NCBI GenBank assembly: GCA_016207365.1
Contig: JACQPU010000015.1
Location: 1-12,373, forward strand
Reading direction: 5' to 3'
DNA length: 12,373 nucleotides
From: Ignavibacteriales bacterium
Lineage (GTDB): Bacteria > Bacteroidota > Ignavibacteria > UBA10030
Of this stretch, positions 5,421 through 12,373 are shown one piece after another. The translations under genes and the position numbers were made by a program. The first letter of the stretch is position 1, and the number at the start of each line of letters is the position of its first letter. The notes below the pieces were generated by a model. It did not search any database, was not told the origin of the DNA, and was given only the letters and a program-made list of their open reading frames with translations.

Positions 5421-6985
5421 TTCGAACGCAAGGTCGCTACAGGGAGAATCATTTCCTCCATCGAAATGCCGCCGTGCTGAAAACTGTCGCGGTATTGATT
5501 GAGGTAACGGTGATAATCGGTGGGATACACAAAATAGTAGTCTTCCCGGGCGAGAACATAGTTGGTCGTAACGCTGGCGCGCGGAAGTTTGAACTCAGCC
5601 GGGTTCTTGACAAATACCGCCTGACGGTCGTCAACCTTGAGATTCCGGCCGTATTTGTACCGAAGATTCGTCGATGTCTCGCGGTCTCCGATGATCTTCG
5701 AACCGTGCAGACATCGAATGCTTCCGTGATCCGTTGTAATGACGATCGTGACATCCTTCTGGCCGGAAAGCGTCTTGAGCATGCCAAAGAGCGAGGAGTG
5801 CTGAAACCAGGTTCGGGTGAGGGACCGATACGCGGCCTCATCCGGCGCAATTTCCTTCAGCAGCGGCGAGTCCGACCGGCCATGCGCAAGCATGTCCACG
5901 AAGTTCACCACAATCGCCGTGAGGCGGCTCGGAAGGTATGAGAGGATGTTCTGCTCGATCTGCTTTCCGAACTCCGCATCGAGGATCTTGATGTATTTGG
6001 TCTCCGGCTTTCCGGGGACTCGTTTGCGCTCAAGAAGTTTGTCCAACAGCATGTGCTCGTCCCTGTTCCGGCTTTTCTCGTCATCCTCACCTGCCTCCCA
6101 GAGTTCCGGGAAACGTTGTTCGAGATCAAGCGGAAACAGGCCGCTGAAGATCCCGTTGCGGGAGTACGGTGTTGCCGTGGGAAGTATGCTATAATAGAGA
6201 TCGCGTTCCACGGAAAAAAACTCCCTGAGCAAATCCTCCATTACAAGCCATTGGTCGAGGCGCATGCAGTCGACGACGAAGAAGAACACGGGGGTGCGGC
6301 CCGTTACGTGAGGAAGTACGAACCGCTCCACAACATCGACGGACAGGACGGGCCTCTCTCCGGGCAGAGCATTAACCCATCCGCGGTACGAACGTTCTAC
6401 GAACTTTCCAAAGGCACCGTTGCTTTCTTTTTTCTGATCCTGCAACGTCTGCCGGAGTCCCAGCTCAGGATGACCGTCCAGCTCAAGATCCCACAGCGTA
6501 ATCCTCTGATACAACTCCCGCCAATCGCGCCCGTCCATCGGTCCGCTTAACCGGAGGCTGATATTCTGAAATTCCTGAATGTAATCCCGGGAAACAATCC
6601 CGCCGGCGATTTTTTTCGCCTCGAGAATCTTCTTGACCGCGAGCAAGACCTGGCTGGGATTGACGGGCTTTGTGAGGTAATCACTGATCTTCACGCCGAT
6701 CGCCTCATCCATGAGGCTCTCGGCCTCGTTCTTCGTGATCAGCACAACGGGGAGCGCCGGTTTGAGTTCCTTCATCTCGGCAAGGGTCTGCAATCCCCCG
6801 ATACCGGGCATCATCTCGTCCAGGAACACGAGATCATAGGCTCCGTTTCGGACAAGATGCACGGCATCCTCGCCGTTGGTGGCCGTCTCTACGCGATACC
6901 CTTTTTGTTCCAACAGGAGTACGTGAGCCCTGAGGAGGTCGATTTCATCATCGACCCAAAGAATTTTCTTTCCGAATGCGCTCAT
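5417..6985 (-). CDS. porX: PorX: response regulator with C-terminal PglZ/alkaline phosphatase-type domain
   Basis: PorX is the response regulator linked to type IX secretion in Bacteroidota, working with the kinase PorY in Porphyromonas. The 522-residue protein has an N-terminal receiver domain with Asp12 and Asp13, phosphoacceptor Asp56 in DLVFLDEMMPG, Thr84 and Lys106 (TKP). A helical linker follows, then a PglZ-type metal-dependent domain from about residue 210. The latter shows FFFVVDCMRLDQW (Asp239), PTATPYSRN (Thr270-Asn277, containing the nucleophile-type Thr), VNFVDMLAHG, TTDHGS and the C-terminal FQHGGISMEEMILP. Reported work on PorX describes zinc-dependent phosphodiesterase activity on oligonucleotides; the metal and Thr positions seen here agree with an active enzyme. 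The ATG at 6985 gives the family length and N-terminus. An in-frame ATG at 7006 is possible, but neither has a good ribosome site; extension to 7069 would run into the inverted repeat. It overlaps tsaE by 4 bases. Confidence 0.95.
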   Translation of the reverse strand: MSAFGKKILWVDDEIDLLRAHVLLLEQKGYRVETATNGEDAVHLVRNGAYDLVFLDEMMPGIGGLQTLAEMKELKPALPVVLITKNEAESLMDEAIGVKISDYLTKPVNPSQVLLAVKKILEAKKIAGGIVSRDYIQEFQNISLRLSGPMDGRDWRELYQRITLWDLELDGHPELGLRQTLQDQKKESNGAFGKFVERSYRGWVNALPGERPVLSVDVVERFVLPHVTGRTPVFFFVVDCMRLDQWLVMEDLLREFFSVERDLYYSILPTATPYSRNGIFSGLFPLDLEQRFPELWEAGEDDEKSRNRDEHMLLDKLLERKRVPGKPETKYIKILDAEFGKQIEQNILSYLPSRLTAIVVNFVDMLAHGRSDSPLLKEIAPDEAAYRSLTRTWFQHSSLFGMLKTLSGQKDVTIVITTDHGSIRCLHGSKIIGDRETSTNLRYKYGRNLKVDDRQAVFVKNPAEFKLPRASVTTNYVLAREDYYFVYPTDYHRYLNQYRDSFQHGGISMEEMILPVATLRSK

Positions 6986-7040
6986 ACTGTCGTGTAAACT
7001 AATCATAATTCGGATTTGGGACAAATGAAAAGGGGAAATC

Positions 7041-7100
7041 AGGTTTAAAGCTCCAGGTTCAAGGTCCAATGATCGATAGGTTTTCCTTGACCTGGAACCT
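7041..7100 (-). repeat. Imperfect inverted repeat between sprA and porX
   Basis: In the sprA-porX gap, minus-strand AGGTTCCAGGTCAAGG (7100-7085) can fold onto CCTTGAACCTGG (7064-7053), with further pairing of AACCT (7045-7041). The core is 12 pairs with one bulged A, around a 20-base loop that contains ATCGAT. The left part also holds a near-direct repeat, aggtttaaag and aggttcaagg, 14 bases apart on the plus strand. The hairpin starts 5 bases after the sprA stop. No T-run follows, so it is not a canonical terminator. It may stabilise or separate the sprA and porX messages, or be a dispersed intergenic repeat. Confidence 0.65.
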
Positions 7101-7105
7101 AAAAC

Positions 7106-10100
7106 TTATGAGATTTGAACCCTGATATCCAATCCCCCTTCATTAATCGTCGACCCCGGAATAAGAGAGCCACCCTCGTCGGGTTTGAGGCGGGTGTATT
7201 TGTAGTAGATCGACGCCGTAACGCGGGAACTGAGAATGTAACGGATCCGCGGTTCAATGATGGTACGGACAGTCCCCCCGAGCGGATCGCCGTCTTCCTT
7301 GAAGAACAGCTGACGGAAATCATACACGCGTCTGTTGTTCTTCGAATAACTGTACGAGAAACTGATATCGAGATCGTTTGACAATGACAATCCGAAGAAC
7401 GGAAACTCAAATCCCCGCCGTGAATAGTTGGCAGAGATGGTGATGTCGCTCGTGTTCGATTCCGAAATCGTCCGAACTGCCGGCGTGAGGTCGAAGGATG
7501 TTGTGGAACTGAAACGTACGTTGCCAACGAGCATCCCTTTACCCACATCTTTGAATGTAATCGTGACTCCCAGCAGGGGGGTAAATCCGTACAAAACGCT
7601 TTCCGATTCCGTAACCTCGCCACCCGTGGGCGTCAGCCTCCATCGCCGCCGGAATGTCGATGTGTAGGTGTGATCGAGACTTACGCGCGAGGCAAATCCC
7701 GAAAACAACGGCAGTTTCTCAAGTCCATCCCATCGTATCGACCAGTTCGGCCGCGGCATTAACGCGCTGATCAGGCTTCTTCCGATGGGCAACGCCTCCA
7801 TGCCATCCTCAAAGGCCTCGATCAGCTTCAAATCCTCGCTGCGCGTGTCCGAACGGTCCGCCTTGAGAAGCTCGAACTCCTTGTTGACCTGCGAAATCCC
7901 GGTCTTGAAGAGCTTGAAGAACGAGCTGTTGGGGAAGGTAATGTACGATCGGGAGATGTCGCCGGAGATGTTTCTGCTGATTTCCGTCGGCACACCCAGA
8001 GAGTCCGTCTGGATCGTCCTGTTCAGATTATAGGACCAGCCGAGGGACCATGTAAGATCGAGTCGCGCACCCTCCCAGAGAGAACGGGACGTCCTCAGGG
8101 AAAGATTGTTTGCCTGCGAGTAGATATCTGAAAGATTGCCGAGAGGGGCCCGCAGGCCCGGTTTTGAATATCCGCCAAAGAACGGGAAGGACCCCCTTGT
8201 ACCGATAACAACATCGCCGTGCGGATCAGACGACAATCCCAGCTGATACAGAAGCGAGGGACCATGCCATGGGACGGATTCCTGAATAAACGGTACACGG
8301 CCGAACACGTTGAGGAATCCCGTGTTCCCCAGCACACCGCTGTTCCTGGCCGTGTTTGAATGGTTAAAGGAGATCGACAGCCGGTCCCAGTCGAAGAACG
8401 GTATCTTGATAAGAATCCGCGTGAGCTGATCAAGTCTCTCCCCCATGGTCATACCGCCTGTGTCGGCCGCCAGGCCCAGACGTTTCGCGGGCCAGATTTC
8501 ATCCGCGATCACCTTCATGTTGATATCAACCGAACTCATGCCGGAGACACTCCTTCCTGCCGACCGACCCAGCGGACCCGCCTGCGGATTATTCTGCCAG
8601 TCATACCTGCTGGAGTAACGAAAGGTCGGAGTAAAGATTTTGTCAAATTTCCAAACCTGGGGTACCACGAGCCTCGTATTCAGCGAAACGTTTTGAGTGA
8701 AGGATCTGGTCAATCCAAAATCGATCAGCCCCGCCTTGCCGAACATATCACCCAGGATATCCAGTAACGGCCGCTGGTTTCCAAATCGATCCACCTCGAA
8801 ATGCACAAGACTGCTCGTGACATCAGCCGAGTAATCGATCGACGGATTGATCATACCTCCATCCACCAACGGCCAGGAAAAGGTGAGCTGGCGCGTCGAT
8901 TCGAAGTTCCTGGAAATGGGCCTCTCCTGCGCCTGATTTCTCACCCGCTCCCTCGTCCGCGATCGTGAGAGCGTTGTCGCCAGGCCGATGTTGCGCGGGA
9001 GATAAAACAGCCGCACACCTTTGAACGGACTGAACAGAAAGAAATCCCCCAGCGAAGAAAACGGCTCGACGAAATTCAACGGACTTAACGGAAGTGCATA
9101 TCCCATGCGAAAACCCCATGACCATGCCCGGAATCGCTGCGTCGTCGGGTTTCTGCGCTCCGTGCTGGTGTACGAATAGGAAAACGTCATACGGTTGATG
9201 GTCTCCGAAACCAACCAGGAATCCGAGGGGATCTGCAGTTGTACCGAAGGGAGTGCGTAGGACTCTGTAATAGACAGGGACTGGGATTGGACGCGGATAT
9301 CCGACGCCTGCCTTTCCGCTTCCTCCTTCGATTCACCTTCGCTCACCGCAATATCTGCAGTCCGGCGTGCCGCCTCATCCACCAGAATGTCCGTACCCGG
9401 CACGTAGCGGGGTACACTGAAGGCTTCTGCATGTGTGTAGGTCAGCGTCGCTCTCGAGCCCGTCCAACTCTGCGGCAGAAACTTTTCCAGCGACACGAGG
9501 GTGTTGACAGACCAGCTTCGGTCATCCAGGCGCGAGCCAAAATGCTGTTCCAGACCGTGAAAGAAAGGATCACGCCGTGTAAGACCAAAACCGAGTGTCG
9601 CCACATCCGCCAGCTTCAATGTAGCATCCGTTCTGTACGCCCACCCCGGCGTATCGTCCACATCGGACAGCCGCAATTCATTCACCCACACCTCTCCCGT
9701 GACATTCGTCGTACCCTTCCCGGCGGGATTTTCCACGCCCAGGACAAGCTCCGTGATGCGGCTGAGCGCCGGATTGCCAAGCACGCGGTACACGGCTCCC
9801 GCGGGACCGCCCGGAACGGGCACTGCCGCACTCAGTACGTTTGCGCTGTCGCGCACGAGCTTGATGGCCGTGAGATCGGCAAACCGAATGGTAATCCAGT
9901 TGTCCGCATGCCAGCCAGGACGAATGGGGGCGCGGTATTCGTAGTAGTTCAGAGAATCGGAACCGAAGCGGAAAAAGAACTCGGCGTCATAATTCGACGT
10001 ATCGACGTATTGCATGAGGAATCCGGGCCGCTCGTCACCGTGAATAAACAGCTTCATGGTCCTGTAGTTCAGCACGTCCAGCGGGCGTGCAATGAGCTTC

Positions 10101-12373
10101 TTGAATGCCCGCTTCGACTCCCCGTCAGGCAGATTCGTGATCTGCATGGCCAGCGATTGCTCATTGCCTTCGATCACCTGATCCGGTCGCGTCCTGTCCA
10201 GCGGCCGCCTGACACCCGGAGGCGAGGTGTAATACGGATTTTCCTCGATGCCAACATTGCTCAGCCGGAAATTGTCGTCGTTCTTGTCCACTTTCTCCCA
10301 CTGATTTCCGACGAGGTTGAATTCCGCAACCTTCACATACAGATCCTGCGCTGCGCCAGTGATCCACAAACGAATCGCCTCGACATTCGTCAATGCCGGT
10401 GTTCCGATCTGACGCGTGAATTCCTTGATGGGGATCCTGAGTTGGTACCACCCCGTCCCTGGTTCACCTCCGGTGACAAACCTCCTGAATCCCGCGCTCG
10501 TGGTATCCAGCGGAATCTCGTACTCAAAGTAACTCTCAGCCCGGTCCACAACATTGTTGTTGTTCAGATCTTCCGTATCCGGGATTTGCCCGCCCTGCTT
10601 GTTCCCGGTCAAATTCCCCTCGGTACCCTGCTTACCCAGGTAATTCTCCGGATTGACGGACTGTGGAACTTCACGGGAATAATTGTCTCCGGACGGGTCG
10701 GCCGCATATTCAGGATACTTCGCGATGAAAGCACTGAAGAACGTCCGCTCTGCTGCGTCAGACATCATGTCCAACCCGACATCCTGCGATGCATCATTGA
10801 TAATCCCGAGTTTGATTCCTCCCCCAAGCCCATCCTCCGTATTCAGGATGCGGTTTGGAATCACGTCCTCGCTGACCGTTCCGAGGTCGATGTTGAGTTT
10901 CGCTCCAGGTGCATCCCGCTCCACCCGAATCCAGAGCTCCACAAACGTGATGTTCTCGTCCAAAAGATTTGCGGTCACGGTACTGAGTGGACGCATGATG
11001 CCGGCCCACCCTTTGGCGGGCTGAGCGAACAAACTGTCCTCAAGACTCATGGAATAATTGTAAGCCCCGCGGGCAGTTGGACGGAAAAAGAGGTTCAGCG
11101 TGGTAACAAAGTCTTCCGCGGCCGATCGTGTCTGCCGCGTCGGCCAGATATCTGACACATACACATCGCTGGGAAAGATGTTGAACCACGCCAGCTTGGC
11201 CTTGAACTCCATCTTCGCCGTGTCGGGACGCAGGCTTTGCCTGACCAGAGGATCGCTGAGATTGATGATCCCTCCGACAGGCTGATACGGATCGAGCGTC
11301 GAGATATATGAAGGAGCGCTTGCATCCCTCCAGGCTGCGTCGGCAATCTGAAGCGGAATTGTTCTTCGCACACCCTCGAAGTCGTCGATGTAAGCAACTC
11401 CGACGTCGCCGTCCTGGGCAATCGTACTCTTTCTTGTGTTGGGGTCCGGCAGCATGTACGCAGCTTCACCTTTGAGGGCAAGGCTTGAGGCCGCATTGGT
11501 CCTGATCCCGGGCAGCCAGTTGAGCGCCCGTGTGAGAAAATCCAGTTCAAACGATGTACCTCCGTCGAAACCCATGATCGTGTTACTGATGGGTTCCTCG
11601 TTCAATCGAACCTTGTCGCTCAGCGTCTGCTGGTTCAGGTTCATGATCGTGAAACCCAGGAGTGAGTTTCTGCTAACCTGAAGTTCCGCGCGCGCGCCGA
11701 CAAGCGATTTCGATGCGAGCTGAAACAGATCGTTTGCCTCGTACTTGATCTGAATATTCGTTCCGGAAACGAGATAGACAGGATTGAGAATGACCACCGT
11801 GCCGGTCAGGTAATCCACCGTGTAATCTTCGTTTCTCTTCAGGGGTACCCCTCCGGCTTCTACCGACACGCTTCCATCGGCCACATTGAATCCCAGATTA
11901 AACTTCGATTGTACGCCGGAAACAATCGATCCTTCAATCGTAAATCGTTCGACCTTGCTGGTCTGAGCGCCGTTGTACGTGGTGTCATAAAGAACATCGA
12001 CCGCAAAAGAGTCTGCCAAGGTCAGCACATTCGCCCGTTCTTGCGGGGTGGACGGCTGGAAGATTTCCAGAAACCGGTTCCGAATATTGTCGGCAAACGG
12101 TTCAAGGGAGGGGAAAATGATTTCACCGCGCTTTGGATCGATGGTAATCCCAACGTCAAAGTCGAAATAGGTGTCTTCTCCCTTGTCTCCTGTGTTATTG
12201 TTGTACAGATCGAGTCCGAACAGATTCAGGAGATTGATGGCCTTGTCGTTTACCGTGAGGTCAAAGTTGGGATTTCCACCCGATAGCCGGTACGAGATCT
12301 GGAGTTTGAAATCTTTTTCGATGATGTCCCTCCCGCCCAGAGAATAAATGTTCTTCAACATGAGGTCCCAGGC
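7106..12373 (-). CDS. sprA: T9SS outer-membrane translocon SprA (Sov), C-terminal 1,755 residues, start outside window
   Basis: SprA is the giant outer-membrane beta-barrel through which type IX secretion substrates cross to the cell surface. The frame has no stop up to the right edge: AWDL precedes the first internal Met and leads into MLKNIYSLGG, a typical SprA segment, so the Met at 12361 is not the start. Family signatures in order (residues counted from the Met at 12361) are EDYTVDYLTGTVVIL, QDGDVGVAYIDDFEG (about 315-330), PDTEDLNNNNVVD followed by YFEYEIPLD (about 595-620), NVEAIRLWITG, EVWVNELRLSD (about 890) and GFGLTRRDPFFHGLEQ. The last 850 or so residues are aromatic- and Ser/Thr-rich alternating strands as in the large barrel. 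Full-length homologues have about 2,300-2,500 residues, so roughly 600-700 N-terminal residues, including the signal peptide, lie beyond the edge. The stop is TAA at 7106-7108; porX follows. Confidence 0.95.
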   Translation of the reverse strand, partial: AWDLMLKNIYSLGGRDIIEKDFKLQISYRLSGGNPNFDLTVNDKAINLLNLFGLDLYNNNTGDKGEDTYFDFDVGITIDPKRGEIIFPSLEPFADNIRNRFLEIFQPSTPQERANVLTLADSFAVDVLYDTTYNGAQTSKVERFTIEGSIVSGVQSKFNLGFNVADGSVSVEAGGVPLKRNEDYTVDYLTGTVVILNPVYLVSGTNIQIKYEANDLFQLASKSLVGARAELQVSRNSLLGFTIMNLNQQTLSDKVRLNEEPISNTIMGFDGGTSFELDFLTRALNWLPGIRTNAASSLALKGEAAYMLPDPNTRKSTIAQDGDVGVAYIDDFEGVRRTIPLQIADAAWRDASAPSYISTLDPYQPVGGIINLSDPLVRQSLRPDTAKMEFKAKLAWFNIFPSDVYVSDIWPTRQTRSAAEDFVTTLNLFFRPTARGAYNYSMSLEDSLFAQPAKGWAGIMRPLSTVTANLLDENITFVELWIRVERDAPGAKLNIDLGTVSEDVIPNRILNTEDGLGGGIKLGIINDASQDVGLDMMSDAAERTFFSAFIAKYPEYAADPSGDNYSREVPQSVNPENYLGKQGTEGNLTGNKQGGQIPDTEDLNNNNVVDRAESYFEYEIPLDTTSAGFRRFVTGGEPGTGWYQLRIPIKEFTRQIGTPALTNVEAIRLWITGAAQDLYVKVAEFNLVGNQWEKVDKNDDNFRLSNVGIEENPYYTSPPGVRRPLDRTRPDQVIEGNEQSLAMQITNLPDGESKRAFKKLIARPLDVLNYRTMKLFIHGDERPGFLMQYVDTSNYDAEFFFRFGSDSLNYYEYRAPIRPGWHADNWITIRFADLTAIKLVRDSANVLSAAVPVPGGPAGAVYRVLGNPALSRITELVLGVENPAGKGTTNVTGEVWVNELRLSDVDDTPGWAYRTDATLKLADVATLGFGLTRRDPFFHGLEQHFGSRLDDRSWSVNTLVSLEKFLPQSWTGSRATLTYTHAEAFSVPRYVPGTDILVDEAARRTADIAVSEGESKEEAERQASDIRVQSQSLSITESYALPSVQLQIPSDSWLVSETINRMTFSYSYTSTERRNPTTQRFRAWSWGFRMGYALPLSPLNFVEPFSSLGDFFLFSPFKGVRLFYLPRNIGLATTLSRSRTRERVRNQAQERPISRNFESTRQLTFSWPLVDGGMINPSIDYSADVTSSLVHFEVDRFGNQRPLLDILGDMFGKAGLIDFGLTRSFTQNVSLNTRLVVPQVWKFDKIFTPTFRYSSRYDWQNNPQAGPLGRSAGRSVSGMSSVDINMKVIADEIWPAKRLGLAADTGGMTMGERLDQLTRILIKIPFFDWDRLSISFNHSNTARNSGVLGNTGFLNVFGRVPFIQESVPWHGPSLLYQLGLSSDPHGDVVIGTRGSFPFFGGYSKPGLRAPLGNLSDIYSQANNLSLRTSRSLWEGARLDLTWSLGWSYNLNRTIQTDSLGVPTEISRNISGDISRSYITFPNSSFFKLFKTGISQVNKEFELLKADRSDTRSEDLKLIEAFEDGMEALPIGRSLISALMPRPNWSIRWDGLEKLPLFSGFASRVSLDHTYTSTFRRRWRLTPTGGEVTESESVLYGFTPLLGVTITFKDVGKGMLVGNVRFSSTTSFDLTPAVRTISESNTSDITISANYSRRGFEFPFFGLSLSNDLDISFSYSYSKNNRRVYDFRQLFFKEDGDPLGGTVRTIIEPRIRYILSSRVTASIYYKYTRLKPDEGGSLIPGSTINEGGLDIRVQIS

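Noticed and set aside
6986..7069. N-terminal extensions of PorX to ATGs at 7006 or 7069
   Set aside because: The receiver domain begins right after the Met at 6985 and that start matches the usual PorX length. The longest extension would use the inverted repeat as coding sequence. The 7006 start remains possible.
7001..7105. A promoter for porX in the gap after sprA
   Set aside because: TTCATTTG near 7027 resembles the Bacteroidota -7 element but has a mismatch, and no TTG lies at the right distance. No sigma-70 pair with acceptable spacing was found.
9239..11155. A 638-codon plus-strand open frame opposite sprA
   Set aside because: It lies wholly antisense to the well-supported SprA frame. 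Its translation is rich in Arg, His, Pro and Cys with no recognisable domain or signal, as expected for a shadow of a long, codon-biased gene.
12359..12361. The ATG at 12361 as the start of sprA
   Set aside because: The frame stays open to the edge (AWDL before this Met), the protein would lack the signal peptide and about a quarter of the family length, and the Met lies inside a conserved SprA segment.
1..12373. CRISPR arrays, transposons, integrases, phage genes, tRNA or rRNA genes
   Set aside because: I saw no regularly spaced repeats, no transposase or integrase motifs, no terminal inverted repeats with target duplications, and no RNA-gene sequence; coding on the minus strand fills nearly the entire window.

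Overview
The window is a gene-dense bacterial chromosome segment in which every supported gene lies on the minus strand, so the order of transcription runs from right to left. It suggests a free-living member of the Fibrobacterota-Chlorobiota-Bacteroidota (FCB) group. The diagnostic genes are the type IX secretion (T9SS) outer-membrane translocon sprA and the T9SS-associated response regulator/phosphatase porX. Base composition is moderately GC-rich by eye. Two genes have clear Shine-Dalgarno sequences (AAGGAG before accD, GGAGG before the nucleotidyltransferase) and one promoter looks like a classical sigma-70 site. These traits are less typical of Bacteroidia and fit an Ignavibacteria/Kapabacteria/Chlorobiota-like lineage better. 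That placement is inference; no rRNA or tRNA is present to fix it.

Layout in transcription order. (1) 12373-7106: the C-terminal 1,755 residues of SprA; the gene enters from the right edge without its start. (2) 7105-6986: a gap of about 120 bases with an imperfect inverted repeat. (3) 6985-874: a tightly packed series, porX, tsaE, tsaB, accD, an arginase gene, panC and a GlmU-like nucleotidyltransferase. The junctions are 4-base ATGA overlaps or gaps of 2 to 17 bases, so these are probably one operon, possibly continuing from sprA. (4) 873-759: an intergenic stretch with a weak hairpin and a good -35/-10 promoter. (5) 758-270: a small secreted protein of unknown function, followed by a convincing intrinsic terminator (243-204). 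(6) 182-1: the N-terminus of a membrane-anchored protein that runs off the left edge.

Functionally the window joins surface protein export (SprA, PorX), essential translation chemistry (TsaE and TsaB, for the t6A modification of tRNA), fatty-acid precursor supply (AccD), CoA precursor synthesis (PanC), nucleotide-sugar synthesis (GlmU-like) and arginine breakdown (arginase). The cargo after porX looks like housekeeping genes sharing a transcript rather than one pathway. No CRISPR array, transposon, integrase or phage gene was seen. I do not see a wholly new system. The most interesting points are the direct sprA-porX linkage, the hairpin repeat between them, the stand-alone GlmU uridyltransferase domain, and the self-contained small secreted protein gene.
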